Source of the DNA: Catellatospora vulcania
GTDB lineage: Bacteria; Actinomycetota; Actinomycetes; Mycobacteriales; Micromonosporaceae
Assembly (NCBI RefSeq): GCF_009720385.1
Contig: NZ_WARX01000007.1
Coordinates: 62,001-126,000 of the forward strand
Reading direction: 5' to 3'
DNA: 64,000 nucleotides
The translations under genes and the position numbers were made by a program. The notes below the pieces were generated by a model that was not told the DNA's origin, did no database searches, and saw only the letters and a program-made list of their open reading frames with translations. Shown here one piece after another: positions 16,583 to 25,304 of this stretch. Each line of letters starts with the position of its first letter. Position 1 is the stretch's first letter.

Positions 16583-18286
16583 TTGCGCATCAGACACTTC
16601 TGGCCGCTGTCCGCGCGGCCCGGAAGAATCAGTGGGAGCGGCTCGGCGGCCGACGGCGGCCAGGGGCCGGAGCGGGATGAACGCGCCGACGGCCCGGTGG
16701 GAGCAAGCGCCGCCGCGCGGACCGCGACCATCCTTTCCGGTCTGGTCGTGCTGCTCCTGCTCGCCGCGCCGGGCGACGCCCACCGGCTCACCACACCCGC
16801 GGCGTTCCTGCGTATCCCGGTGGACGGGCTGGTCGGCATCCTCCTCGTGGTCATGGCGCCGGCCAGGGCCAGACGCATCGTCGCGCTGCTCGTCGGGGCC
16901 GTGCTCGGCCTGCTGTGCATCCTGAAGATCGTCAGCGTGGGCTTCTCGTACTTCCTCGACCGCCCGTTCGAGCCGATGGCCGACGGGCCCTTCCTCGCCG
17001 CAGGGCTGGACTACCTGCGGCAGTCGGCAGGTGACGCCACCGCGAACGCGGCCCTGGCGGCTGCCGTGATGCTCGCCCTCGTCGTGCTCGCCGGCATGGC
17101 GGTGTCCTTCCGGCGCATCGCCATGATCGTGGCCCGGCGCCGGCCCGCCGCGGCCGGCGCCGTGAGCGTGCTCGCCGCGGCGGGGCTGCTCGCCGCGGCC
17201 GCGGGCGTGCAGGTCGTGCCGGGCGTGCCGGTCGCCTCCCGGGACGCCTACGACCTGGTACGCCAGACACAGGCCGGCGTGCAGGACAAGCAGACGTTCG
17301 CGGCGCAGATCGCCACGGACGCCTTCGGCCACACCCGGGGTGCGGACCTGCTGTCCGCGCTGCGCGGCAAGGACGTCGTCATCGCGTTCGTCGAGAGCTA
17401 CGGCCGGGTCGCCCTGGACGAGCCGGACCTGGCCGTGCCCACCAGTGCCCTGCTCGACGACGCGGCCGGCAGGCTGCGGGCGTCCGGGTACACCTCACGC
17501 AGCGGCTGGCTGACCTCGCCCACCACCAGCGGCGGCAGCTGGCTGGCCCAGGCCACCCTGCTGTCCGGCTTGTGGATCAACAACCAGCAGCGGTACCAGG
17601 CGTTTCTGGACAGTGACCGATTCACCCTGCCCAGTGCGTTCGGGCGGGCCGGCTGGCGGACGGCCGCGCTCATGCCGGCCACCACCGAGCCGTGGCCCGA
17701 GGGCAAGGCGCGGTACGGCTACGACCGGCTCTACGCCCGTCCCGACCTCGGCTACCAGGGCCCGGCGTACGGCTACTCCGTCGTGCCGGACCAGTACACG
17801 CTGTCCACCTTCCAGCAGCGCGAACGGGCGGCCCGCGACCGCGCTCCGGTCATGGCGGCGATCCCGCTCATCTCCAGCCACTCACCCTGGAAACCCCTGC
17901 CCGAACTCCGGAGCTGGGACGACGTCGGCGACGGCACAGCCTTCACGATTCCGGCGCCGGCTGCCGACGACGGCGCACGCGCGGCCTACCGGGACGCCAT
18001 CGCCTACTCGCTGCGCACCCTCGTCTCCTATGTCGAGACCTACGCCGGCGACGACCTCGTCCTGGTCTTCCTCGGCGACCACCAGCCCGGCCCCGAGGTC
18101 ATCGGCGAGGACACCAACCGCGACGTGCCGATCACGATCCTCGCGCACGACGGGGCCGTCATGGACCGGACGGCGGCCTGGGGGTGGCAGGACGGGCTCA
18201 GGCCGGGCCCCTCCGCGCCCGTCTGGCGGATGGACACCTTCCGCGACCGCTTCCTCACCGCCTTCGGCCCGGCCGAACACCGCTGA
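16583..18286 (+). CDS. Membrane-anchored sulfatase/alkaline-phosphatase-fold protein
   Basis: 567 residues: a variable cytoplasmic N-terminus, four or five membrane helices (about 45-210), then an extracytoplasmic alkaline-phosphatase-fold domain. Within it, VIAFVESYGRV is the first metal-site strand. SPTTSGGSWLAQATLLSG (about 312-330) is the likely nucleophile region, and VLVFLGDHQPGPEV gives late metal ligands. This resembles sulfatase/LTA-synthase-like phosphotransferases acting on cell-envelope glycopolymers. The start is TTG at 16583; no better start is visible. It is divergent from a GT-C-like protein, so a joint role in envelope decoration is plausible but inferred. A hairpin repeat ends the unit. 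Confidence 0.85.
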   Translation: MRIRHFWPLSARPGRISGSGSAADGGQGPERDERADGPVGASAAARTATILSGLVVLLLLAAPGDAHRLTTPAAFLRIPVDGLVGILLVVMAPARARRIVALLVGAVLGLLCILKIVSVGFSYFLDRPFEPMADGPFLAAGLDYLRQSAGDATANAALAAAVMLALVVLAGMAVSFRRIAMIVARRRPAAAGAVSVLAAAGLLAAAAGVQVVPGVPVASRDAYDLVRQTQAGVQDKQTFAAQIATDAFGHTRGADLLSALRGKDVVIAFVESYGRVALDEPDLAVPTSALLDDAAGRLRASGYTSRSGWLTSPTTSGGSWLAQATLLSGLWINNQQRYQAFLDSDRFTLPSAFGRAGWRTAALMPATTEPWPEGKARYGYDRLYARPDLGYQGPAYGYSVVPDQYTLSTFQQRERAARDRAPVMAAIPLISSHSPWKPLPELRSWDDVGDGTAFTIPAPAADDGARAAYRDAIAYSLRTLVSYVETYAGDDLVLVFLGDHQPGPEVIGEDTNRDVPITILAHDGAVMDRTAAWGWQDGLRPGPSAPVWRMDTFRDRFLTAFGPAEHR

Positions 18287-18344
18287 CGGTCACCGCCGGC
18301 CCCGATACCGCACGCCTGACCAGGGCGAACCTCGGGTGACCGTT

Positions 18345-18393
18345 AAGAAGGGCACCTTCTGCTACACATAGCGTTGTGCAGGTGCCCTTCCTT
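18345..18393. repeat. AAGGGCACCT hairpin repeat, copy 2 (bidirectional terminator)
   Basis: Arms AAGAAGGGCACCT (18345-18357) and AGGTGCCCTTCCTT (18380-18393), loop containing ACACATAGCG. It lies between convergent genes. The MFS gene's last codons and stop (18362-18364) fall inside it, so the element has become part of that coding sequence. Its loop is nearly identical to copy 3 at 33282. Confidence 0.85.
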
Positions 18394-19603
18394 CGTTCAG
18401 GCGGAGCTGGCGGACGGGGCGCAGGGCGAGCAGGGCGGCGCAGCCGAGGACGCCGATGAGGGCGGAGGCGCCGAGGACCTGGTCGGCGCCGATGAGGGCG
18501 GCGGCGGGGCCGGCGAGGACCTGGCCGATGGGGATGCCGGCGACGGAGCCGGCGACCTCGTAGGCCGAGACGCGGTTGAGGACGTCGCCGGGGACCTGGG
18601 TCTGCACGCTGGTGGCCCACATGACCGACCAGAACGCCCAGGCCGCGCCGCCGACCGCGTGGGCCGCGAGCAGCAGCGCGAACGGCGCGTGCAAGGCGAC
18701 CGACAGCGGGATCAGGGTGAAGCCGAACATGGCCAGGCCGCCGGCGGCCAGTGGCCGGGCGGGACGGACCCGCATGGCGACCAGGCCGCCGAGCACGGTG
18801 CCGGCGCCCATCGCCGACATGGCCCAGCCGTACGCGCTCTCGCCCAGGTAGCCGGTGATGACGCCGGAGCTGAGCGGGATGTACGGCCCGAACAGGGTCA
18901 CGCCGAACACCACCCAGATGCCGATCACGCTCCACATCCAGCTGCGCGCGCGGAACTCCTGCCAGCCTTCGCGCAGGTCGCGGCGGATCGTGACGTCGGG
19001 GCGGGGGGCGCGTACGACGGCCGGCAGGCGCAGGGCCAGCAGGCACAGCGCGCTGACGGCGAAGGTGGCGGCGTTGATGGCGTACACGGTGCCCGGCCCG
19101 GTGAGCACGACCAGCGTCGCCGACAGTGCGGGGCCGAGCATCTGCGCCCCCGCGTCGGCGACCCGCAGGATCCCGTTGGCGCGCTGCACGTCGACGGCGA
19201 CGCGCGGCACCATGCTGGCGACGCCGGGCTGGAACATGGCGGCGGCAGCCCCGGCCAGCGCCGACATCGTCACCAGCAGCCACAGCGGCGAGTTCCCGGT
19301 GATCAGGGCGATCGCGACGACGGACTGGGTGAGCACGCGCGCCGCGTCCGCGCCGATCATCAGGCGGCGGGCGCCGAAGCGGTCGGCGAACACGCCGCCG
19401 AACAGGATGAGGGCGACCAGCGGCGTCATCCACGAGGCGAGCACCAGCCCGACGCCGGAGTCGCCGTGCCCGGCCGAGCGCACCGCGAGCGCCACGGCGA
19501 CGGGCAGCATGCCGTCGCCGAGCAGGGCGACGGCGCGGGCGACGAAGTACAGGCTGAAATCACGGGTCCACATACGACCGCTACCGGGGGGCACGACTGT
19601 CAT
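18362..19603 (-). CDS. MFS transporter
   Basis: About 413 residues with the 12-helix pattern of drug-efflux-type MFS proteins. Helix 1 is RDFSLYFVARAVALLGDGML, and the loop 2-3 motif is present in variant form (FADRFGARRLMIGAD). Near-duplicate halves meet around residue 210 (WSVIGIWVVFGVTLFGPYI). The start at 19603 (MTVVPPGSG) is a choice among several Met codons (19573, 19612). The C-terminus runs through the hairpin repeat. It is divergent from an ArsR regulator (100-base gap), which probably controls it. The substrate is unknown; export of a drug or metabolite is the usual role. Confidence 0.9.
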   Translation of the reverse strand: MTVVPPGSGRMWTRDFSLYFVARAVALLGDGMLPVAVALAVRSAGHGDSGVGLVLASWMTPLVALILFGGVFADRFGARRLMIGADAARVLTQSVVAIALITGNSPLWLLVTMSALAGAAAAMFQPGVASMVPRVAVDVQRANGILRVADAGAQMLGPALSATLVVLTGPGTVYAINAATFAVSALCLLALRLPAVVRAPRPDVTIRRDLREGWQEFRARSWMWSVIGIWVVFGVTLFGPYIPLSSGVITGYLGESAYGWAMSAMGAGTVLGGLVAMRVRPARPLAAGGLAMFGFTLIPLSVALHAPFALLLAAHAVGGAAWAFWSVMWATSVQTQVPGDVLNRVSAYEVAGSVAGIPIGQVLAGPAAALIGADQVLGASALIGVLGCAALLALRPVRQLRLNEGRAPAQRYV

Positions 19604-19653
19604 GCTGATCATGAACCCAAAACTGTTAAGACTCCTTCCCGATTTCCCGAAAA

Positions 19654-19672
19654 ACTTGTGTACAACTTGACA
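19654..19672. promoter_or_regulatory. Candidate operator/promoter between MFS and ArsR genes
   Basis: Direct repeat AACTTG at 19654 and 19664 (ten bases apart, one helical turn), with the embedded palindrome TTGTGTACAA (19656-19665) and a TTGACA -35-like hexamer at 19667. It sits in the divergent gap, where an ArsR dimer would be expected to bind. Confidence 0.4.
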
Positions 19673-19702
19673 GGCATATAACCGGTAGGGCATGTTCAGA
19701 GC

Positions 19703-20014
19703 GTGGCGGTGGTGGGCGCGTTCGCGGTGCTGGGTGAGGCGAGCCGACTGCGCATCCTTGAGCACCTGCGCGGCGCCGAGTGCAGCGTCGGCGAACTCGT
19801 CGACCGGCTCGGCATGAGCCAGCCCGCCGTTTCCAAGCACCTGCGGGTGCTGCGCGAGGCGGGCTTCGTGAGCAGCCGCATCGCCGCCCAGCAGCGGATC
19901 TACCGCATCGAACCGGAGCCGTTCGCCGAGCTGGAGCACTGGCTGGCGCAGTACCGCCGGCTGTGGGACCGCCACCTCGACGCGCTGGAACGGCATCTCG
20001 ACAACCAGGAGTGA
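19703..20014 (+). CDS. ArsR family transcriptional regulator
   Basis: A 103-residue winged-helix repressor: FAVLGEASRLRILEHLRGAE, then the helix-turn-helix CSVGELVDRLGMSQPAVSKHLRVLREAGFV and a wing (SSRIAAQQRIYRIEP). No metal-binding CxC motif is present, so it is not a classical arsenic sensor. It belongs to the SRPBCC-associated ArsR type, and an SRPBCC gene follows after six bases. The start is GTG at 19703. It is divergent from the MFS exporter, which it probably represses together with its own operon. Confidence 0.95.
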   Translation: MAVVGAFAVLGEASRLRILEHLRGAECSVGELVDRLGMSQPAVSKHLRVLREAGFVSSRIAAQQRIYRIEPEPFAELEHWLAQYRRLWDRHLDALERHLDNQE

Positions 20015-20020
20015 CGAACC

Positions 20021-20560
20021 ATGAACGCCATCGACCCCGGCCCGATCTGGCCGGTCGAGTGCCACGCCTCCGGCGGGCGCTGGACCCTGGTGCTGCACCG
20101 CGACCTGGCGCACCCGCCCGCGAAGGTGTGGGCCGCACTCACCGAACCCGGGCAGCTCGCCCGGTGGGCGCCCTACCTGGCCGACCGTGACCTGGGCAGC
20201 ACCGGCGCGGCGACGCTCACGATGATCGACGGTGAGCACACCGAGGACCTGTCCGCGACCGTGCAGCGCGCCGAGCCGCCGCACCTGCTGGTCCACACCT
20301 GGGGCGAGGACCTGCTGCGCTGGGAGCTGGCGCCCACCGCCGGCGGCACCCGGCTGACCCTGCGGCACACCATGGCCGACCGCGACTGGGTGCCCAAGGT
20401 GGCCGCGGGCTGGCACCTGTGCCTGGTGGTCGCCGGGCATCTGCTCGACGGCGACCCGGTGCCGCCGATCCGCGGCCACGAGGCCAAGAACCACGGCTGG
20501 GTCGAACTCGACGAGGCGTACAGCCGCGAACTGGGCATCGCCACCGACGAGGCGCCGTGA
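20021..20560 (+). CDS. SRPBCC (AHSA1/START-like) domain protein
   Basis: A 179-residue helix-grip protein: HRDLAHPPAKVWAALTEPGQLARWAPYLADRDL is the typical N-terminal helix-grip start, then LTMIDGEH, LLVHTWGEDLLRWEL and LTLRHTMADRDW, ending in a long helix. This fold binds hydrophobic small molecules. It is coupled to the ArsR gene (six-base spacing); in such pairs the SRPBCC protein is thought to help sense or bind a ligand. The start is ATG at 20021 with CAGGAGTGACGA upstream, a strong ribosome binding site. Confidence 0.93.
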   Translation: MNAIDPGPIWPVECHASGGRWTLVLHRDLAHPPAKVWAALTEPGQLARWAPYLADRDLGSTGAATLTMIDGEHTEDLSATVQRAEPPHLLVHTWGEDLLRWELAPTAGGTRLTLRHTMADRDWVPKVAAGWHLCLVVAGHLLDGDPVPPIRGHEAKNHGWVELDEAYSRELGIATDEAP

Positions 20561-20666
20561 CGCCTGCGGTGTTCCCGCCGGGCCTGGAAACGTATACGCT
20601 GCTGCGCTGCGAGGCCGGTCGACAACGACCACCATGTCGTATGCGAGCAGGAGTGTTTGAGCGGCG

Positions 20667-21494
20667 ATGAACGTAGACAACGGTTACCTGAAGGTCATGT
20701 CGTGGAACCTCTGGCTGGCCGGCCGGTTCATCGACGACGCCCGGCCCAAGCAGCTCGCGTTCCTGCGCGAGCAGGCGCCCGACGTGGTCGGCCTGCAGGA
20801 GACGATGGGCGAGGCGGCCCGTGAGCTGGCCGAGGACCTCGGCTGGCACCACCACCAGGGCGGCAGCTGCGGCATCATCTCGCCCCACCCGATCACCGCG
20901 CGGTACGGCGACGAGTCCCTGCGCGGCGTCGGCGCGCGTGTCCGGCTGCCCACCGGCCGTGAGCTGGTCGCGTGGAGCGCGCACCTGAACTACGAGCCGT
21001 ACGGGCCCTACGACTTCCACCTGTCCGGGATGACCGTCCCGCAGGTGCTGGCGCGGGAGGAGGAGGCGGGCCGCCCGCGGCAGATCGCCGACATCATCGA
21101 CGCGATGCGCCCGGCGCTGGCCGAGCGCGATCTGCCGGTGCTGCTCACCGGCGACTTCAACGTGCCCTCGCACCTGGACTGGCCGAACCTGCCGTGGCAG
21201 GTCAGCGTCGCCGTGGAGCGGGCCGGGCTGCGTGACTCCTACCGGGTGGTGCACCCCGACGCCGCGGCCAAGCCCGGCCACACCTGGTCGCCGCTCAACC
21301 ACTGGCACGAGCAGCGCGAAGGCGTGCTCGAACCGCAGGACCGCATCGACTTCGTGCACTACGCGGGGCCCCTGCGGCCGGTGGCGTCCGACACCGTCGG
21401 CGTGGGCGAGCCTCGGGCGATGCCGCACCATGCCGACAATGAGTGGACCTCGGACCACTGGGCGGTGCTGAGCACGTTCGTTTTGGAGGCCTGA
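20667..21494 (+). CDS. Endonuclease/exonuclease/phosphatase family protein
   Basis: 275 residues of the EEP (DNase I-like) fold: VMSWNLWLAGRF, the catalytic Glu in DVVGLQETMG, HLNYEPYGP, the Asp-Asn pair in LLTGDFNVPSHLD and the C-terminal DHWAVLST. All expected catalytic positions are visible. The substrate could be a sugar phosphate, nucleic acid or phospholipid. The ATG at 20667 follows GAGCGGCG. Its stop overlaps the start of the HAD gene as TGATG, so the nuclease, HAD and PfkB genes form one translationally coupled operon. Confidence 0.92.
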   Translation: MNVDNGYLKVMSWNLWLAGRFIDDARPKQLAFLREQAPDVVGLQETMGEAARELAEDLGWHHHQGGSCGIISPHPITARYGDESLRGVGARVRLPTGRELVAWSAHLNYEPYGPYDFHLSGMTVPQVLAREEEAGRPRQIADIIDAMRPALAERDLPVLLTGDFNVPSHLDWPNLPWQVSVAVERAGLRDSYRVVHPDAAAKPGHTWSPLNHWHEQREGVLEPQDRIDFVHYAGPLRPVASDTVGVGEPRAMPHHADNEWTSDHWAVLSTFVLEA

Positions 21495-22150
21495 TGCGGT
21501 TCGACCTCGGCTCGTTCGACGCCGTCCTGCTCGACATGGACGGCACCCTGGTCGACACCGAGTCGCTGTGGATCGAGGCGGTGCTCGGCGTCGCCGCCGA
21601 GCTGGGCGCGGACCCGCTGGACCAGGCCCGGCTCATCGGCGGCACGGTGGCCTCGATCGTGGCGGTGGTCGGCGCGGCCACCGGCGGGCGGCACGCGGCC
21701 GCCGACCTGGACCTGTGGATCGACCAGGCGGTCAAGCAGAAGGTGGCCGAGGTCGGCGTGCGGCTGCGCCCCGGCGCGCGGCGGCTGCTCGACGACCTGA
21801 CCGCGACCGGTATGCCGTGCGCGCTGGTCACCTCGTCGGGCCGGGCCGACACTGAGATCATCCTCGACGTGCTCGGCCGGGCGGCGTTCGCGTACACCGT
21901 CACCGCCGATGACGTGCCGCGGCACAAGCCCGACCCGCTGCCGTACGCGACTGCGGCGGCACTGCTCGGCGTGGACCCGTCACGTTGCGTGGCCATCGAG
22001 GACAGCCTGGCCGGGCTGGCTTCCGCCGAGGGCGCGGGCTGCACCACGGTCGCCGTTCCCCACCTTCAGAACATTCCGGACGCTCCGCGCCGCAACGTAT
22101 TGACCAGCCTCGAAATGGTCACCGTAACGCCGGTTAAGGTAACTCGATGA
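21494..22150 (+). CDS. HAD-superfamily hydrolase (beta-phosphoglucomutase/phosphatase type)
   Basis: 218 residues with all HAD motifs: DAVLLDMDGTLVDTES (nucleophile Asp and acid/base Asp), motif II CALVTSSGRADTE, and motif III/IV HKPDPLPYA with CVAIEDSLAGLASAEGAG. The helical cap between motifs I and II is of the C1 type used on sugar phosphates. The ATG at 21494 overlaps the nuclease stop. Its own stop overlaps the PfkB gene as ATGA (22147-22150). A role in sugar phosphate dephosphorylation next to a phosphofructokinase-type kinase is plausible. Confidence 0.94.
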   Translation: MRFDLGSFDAVLLDMDGTLVDTESLWIEAVLGVAAELGADPLDQARLIGGTVASIVAVVGAATGGRHAAADLDLWIDQAVKQKVAEVGVRLRPGARRLLDDLTATGMPCALVTSSGRADTEIILDVLGRAAFAYTVTADDVPRHKPDPLPYATAAALLGVDPSRCVAIEDSLAGLASAEGAGCTTVAVPHLQNIPDAPRRNVLTSLEMVTVTPVKVTR

Positions 22151-23070
22151 TTCTCACCGTCACGCCCAACGCCGCGCTTGACGTCACGTACCAAGTCGAC
22201 GCGCTCACCCCGTACGCGACGCACCGGGTCGCGGCGGTCGCCGAGCGCGCCGGCGGCAAGGGCGTCAACGTGGCCCGGGTGCTGCACGGTCTCGGCACCC
22301 CGGTGCTGGCCACCGGCCTGGCCGGGGGACCCACCGGGCAGCGGCTGCGCGAGCTGCTCGTCGCCGACGACGTCGCCGAGGCATTCCTGCCGGTGACCGG
22401 CGACGCCCGGCGCACCGTCGTCGTCGCCGACCGGGCCGACGCCACCGGCTTCTGGGAACCCGGCCCGAACGTGTCCGGTGCGGAATGGTCGGCGTTCACC
22501 GCGCACTTCGCCGCCCTGCTCGGCGGGGTGAAGGTCGTCGTGCTGTCCGGCTCGCTGCCACCCGGCGTGCCCGCTACGGCGTACGCGGAACTGCTGGCCC
22601 TGGCCCACGCCGCCGGCGCCGCCACGATCCTCGACGCCGACGGCGACCCGCTGCGGCAGGGGCTGCGCGTGCAGCCCGACCTGGTCAAACCCAACGCAGC
22701 CGAGCTGCACGCGCTCACCGGCATCCGCGTCGACGGCCCCGACGCGGCCCGCGCCGCCGTCGCCGCGCTGCGCGAGCTGGGTGCGGGAGACGTGGTCGCC
22801 TCGCTCGGCGGCGGCGGCCTGGTCGCGGTCAGCGCCGAAGGCGTATGGCGTGCCCGGCTGCCCGCACCGCTCACCGGCAACCCGACCGGGGCCGGCGACG
22901 CCTGCGTGGCCGCCCTGGCCCGCGGCCTGCTCGCCGGCCAGCCCTGGCCGGAGCGCCTGCGCGACGCCGTGGCCCTGTCCGCGGCAGCGGTGCTGTCGCC
23001 GGTCGCCGGCGCCGTCGACCCCGACGTCTATGAGCGCCTGCGCGCCGAGGTCATCGTCGACGCCTGCTGA
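22147..23070 (+). CDS. PfkB family sugar kinase, 1-phosphofructokinase type
   Basis: A 307-residue ribokinase-fold enzyme with the hexose-phosphate-kinase N-terminus MILTVTPNAALDVTYQVDAL and sugar-site AGGKGVNVARVLHGLG. VVLSGSLPPGV, VKPNAAELHALTG and the catalytic GNPTGAGDACVAALARG (anion hole plus base Asp) complete the set. This pattern is closest to 1-phosphofructokinase/tagatose-6-phosphate kinase. No PTS gene is nearby, so the substrate is uncertain. The start overlaps the HAD stop (ATGA). It is the last gene of the operon. Confidence 0.92.
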   Translation: MILTVTPNAALDVTYQVDALTPYATHRVAAVAERAGGKGVNVARVLHGLGTPVLATGLAGGPTGQRLRELLVADDVAEAFLPVTGDARRTVVVADRADATGFWEPGPNVSGAEWSAFTAHFAALLGGVKVVVLSGSLPPGVPATAYAELLALAHAAGAATILDADGDPLRQGLRVQPDLVKPNAAELHALTGIRVDGPDAARAAVAALRELGAGDVVASLGGGGLVAVSAEGVWRARLPAPLTGNPTGAGDACVAALARGLLAGQPWPERLRDAVALSAAAVLSPVAGAVDPDVYERLRAEVIVDAC

Positions 23071-23207
23071 CGTACGCCGCCGGGCAGACGGACCGGAATC
23101 CGCATTAAACCGGATGTCTGCTGACCATTCTTGACAAGATGGTTGAGCAGGCTGCCACCCATGCCGACGGGTCATCACGGGGGCGCGGGATGGTGCACAG
23201 GAGCCGG

Positions 23208-25298
23208 ATGTCGCTGAGAAGCGATCGGGTTCTGGTCGTCTTCGCACTCGGCTGCCTCGGGTGGCTGGCGCTGTACGCCGCACTGACCTACCTGGGCCAG
23301 GACAGACCCGGCCTGGCCCGGTTCACCGGCGAGGTGCTGTACCTGGTGCCGGTGGCCACCCTGCTCGGATTGAGCATCTACGCCGCCCGGCGCACCACGG
23401 GCCGGACCAGGACCGCGTGGCGGCTGCTGGTCGCCTCCAACGTGGCCTGGGTGTGCGGGGACACGGTCTGGGCGTACTACGTGTACAACACCCCCGGCGG
23501 CGACCCTCCGGTGCCGACGCTGGCCGATGCCTTCTACCTGCTGCGCTTCCTGCTGACCATGCCCGCCATCATGATCGCGCTGGGGTTGAAGCTGCGCGGG
23601 CTGCTCGACGCGCTGCTGGTGGCCGCGGCCGGGGCGGCGATCGGCTGGCAGCTGGTCATCAGCCCGTTGGTGCCGGCCAGCTGGGACCCCGACGCGTTCG
23701 TCACGTTCCTGTACCCGGTCTTCTCGGTCGTCATCTTCAGCGTGCTGGTCGCGCTGATGCTGACCGGCGCGCGGCGGGTGCCCGCCGCGATGGTCCTGTT
23801 CACCGTGGCGTTCGGGTTCGCCGTGGTGATGGACGGGGTGTACGCCTACGTCAGCGTGCTGCACCAGTACACCAGCTCCACCTGGCTGAACGTGGGCTGG
23901 CAGGCCGAAATCCTGCTGCTGTGCCTGGCGGCGCTGGTCGCGGCGCGGCACTCCCGCGACGAAGAGGACCAGCCGACCCACGAGGTGACCTTCCTGCCCG
24001 CCCTGGTCGCCGTGCTCGTCGTCGGCGGCCTCGCCGCAGCCGACCTGATCCTGTCCGGGCACCTCAGCCGGGTGACCCTGTCGGTGGCCATGCTGCTGCT
24101 GATCGGCCTGCTGGTACGCCAGATCGTCGCCTCCCGCGACCGGACGCGGCTCACCGAGCAACTGCGTAGCGCCGCCATCACCGACGCGCTGACCGGTGTC
24201 TACAACCGCCGCTTCTTCGAAGAGATGCTCGCCGCAGACACGGACGGGCACGGCGCCCCGCGGAGCGTCGTGCTGGTGGACCTCGACCACTTCAAGGCCA
24301 TCAACGACACCCACGGCCATATGGTGGGCGACGCGGTGCTGGCCGAGGTCGCCGAAAGGCTGCGGCGCTCTCTGCGGGCCGGCGACCTGCTGTGCCGTTA
24401 CGGCGGGGAGGAGTTCGTCTGCCTGCTGCCGCGCACCGACGCGACGGCGGCCCGGGAGCTGGCCGAGCGGCTCCGGGTCGACCTTCGCTCCACCCCCGTG
24501 ACCGTGCCCGGCGTCGCCGAGCCGCTGGCGCTGACGGCGTCGTTCGGCGTCGCCTGCGCCGGCCCCGCCGACTCCGGGCAGCTCCGCGTCGACCAGCTCG
24601 TCGACGACGCGGACCGGGCGCTGTACCGGGCCAAGGCGCAGGGCCGCGACCGCGTGCTCGGCTGCGGCCCGCGCGAGCAGGCCGAGGCCGTGCCCCTGCT
24701 CGATCTGCCACCGGAGCTGGTCTGGTTCGCCGACGAACTCGACCGGATCCGCGGGGACGGCGCGCGCAGCGCGGCGGTCGGCGACTGGGCCTGGCGGACG
24801 GCCGCCGCGCTCGGCCTGGACGAGGCGACCCGGTTGCACATCGCCGCCGCGGCCCGCCTGCACGGCATCGGCTGTCTCAGCGTCGGCTGCCCGCCACCGG
24901 CTCCCGGCGGCGCGGACGCGGACCGCGACAACGCGGCCCGCGCCGGGCCGGAGCAGGCCGCCCGCCTGCTCGCCGACCTGGCGCACCGGCCGGAACTGGA
25001 ACCGCTGCTCGCCGCCGCGCACGAGCGCCACGACGGCTCCGGCTACCCGCGCGGGCTCGCCGGGTCCGGCATCCCCATCGGGGCGCGGATCATCGCGGTG
25101 TGCGACGGCTGGGCCGACGCCTGTCGCGGCGCGACGCCCGCGTCCGGGGCGGGCCAGGCTCGACGGGTGCTGCGCGAGGAGCGGGGCACCCGGTACGACC
25201 CCGCGGTCGTGGACGTCCTCCTCGCCCTGGCCGCCGAGGGCGCGCTCACCGAACCAGTGCCGGCGCGTCCAGGCGGGCCGGCTGCCGCGGCCGGATGA
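23208..25298 (+). CDS. Membrane diguanylate cyclase (GGEEF) with degenerate HD-GYP domain
   Basis: About 696 residues. Eight or so N-terminal helices (about 10-300) form a membrane sensor with Trp/Tyr-rich loops. The GGEEF domain (about 325-490) has intact VDLDHFKAINDTHGH, the active-site RYGGEEF and the inhibitory RxxD site (RAGD) five residues before it. The C-terminal part (about 505-680) resembles HD-GYP: HERHDGSGYPRGL is present but the metal-binding HD reads ARLHGIG, so phosphodiesterase activity is doubtful. I favour the ATG at 23208, with AGGAG five bases upstream, over 23139. It probably makes cyclic di-GMP in response to a membrane signal. Confidence 0.92.
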   Translation: MSLRSDRVLVVFALGCLGWLALYAALTYLGQDRPGLARFTGEVLYLVPVATLLGLSIYAARRTTGRTRTAWRLLVASNVAWVCGDTVWAYYVYNTPGGDPPVPTLADAFYLLRFLLTMPAIMIALGLKLRGLLDALLVAAAGAAIGWQLVISPLVPASWDPDAFVTFLYPVFSVVIFSVLVALMLTGARRVPAAMVLFTVAFGFAVVMDGVYAYVSVLHQYTSSTWLNVGWQAEILLLCLAALVAARHSRDEEDQPTHEVTFLPALVAVLVVGGLAAADLILSGHLSRVTLSVAMLLLIGLLVRQIVASRDRTRLTEQLRSAAITDALTGVYNRRFFEEMLAADTDGHGAPRSVVLVDLDHFKAINDTHGHMVGDAVLAEVAERLRRSLRAGDLLCRYGGEEFVCLLPRTDATAARELAERLRVDLRSTPVTVPGVAEPLALTASFGVACAGPADSGQLRVDQLVDDADRALYRAKAQGRDRVLGCGPREQAEAVPLLDLPPELVWFADELDRIRGDGARSAAVGDWAWRTAAALGLDEATRLHIAAAARLHGIGCLSVGCPPPAPGGADADRDNAARAGPEQAARLLADLAHRPELEPLLAAAHERHDGSGYPRGLAGSGIPIGARIIAVCDGWADACRGATPASGAGQARRVLREERGTRYDPAVVDVLLALAAEGALTEPVPARPGGPAAAAG

Positions 25299-25304
25299 GG
25301 CGCG

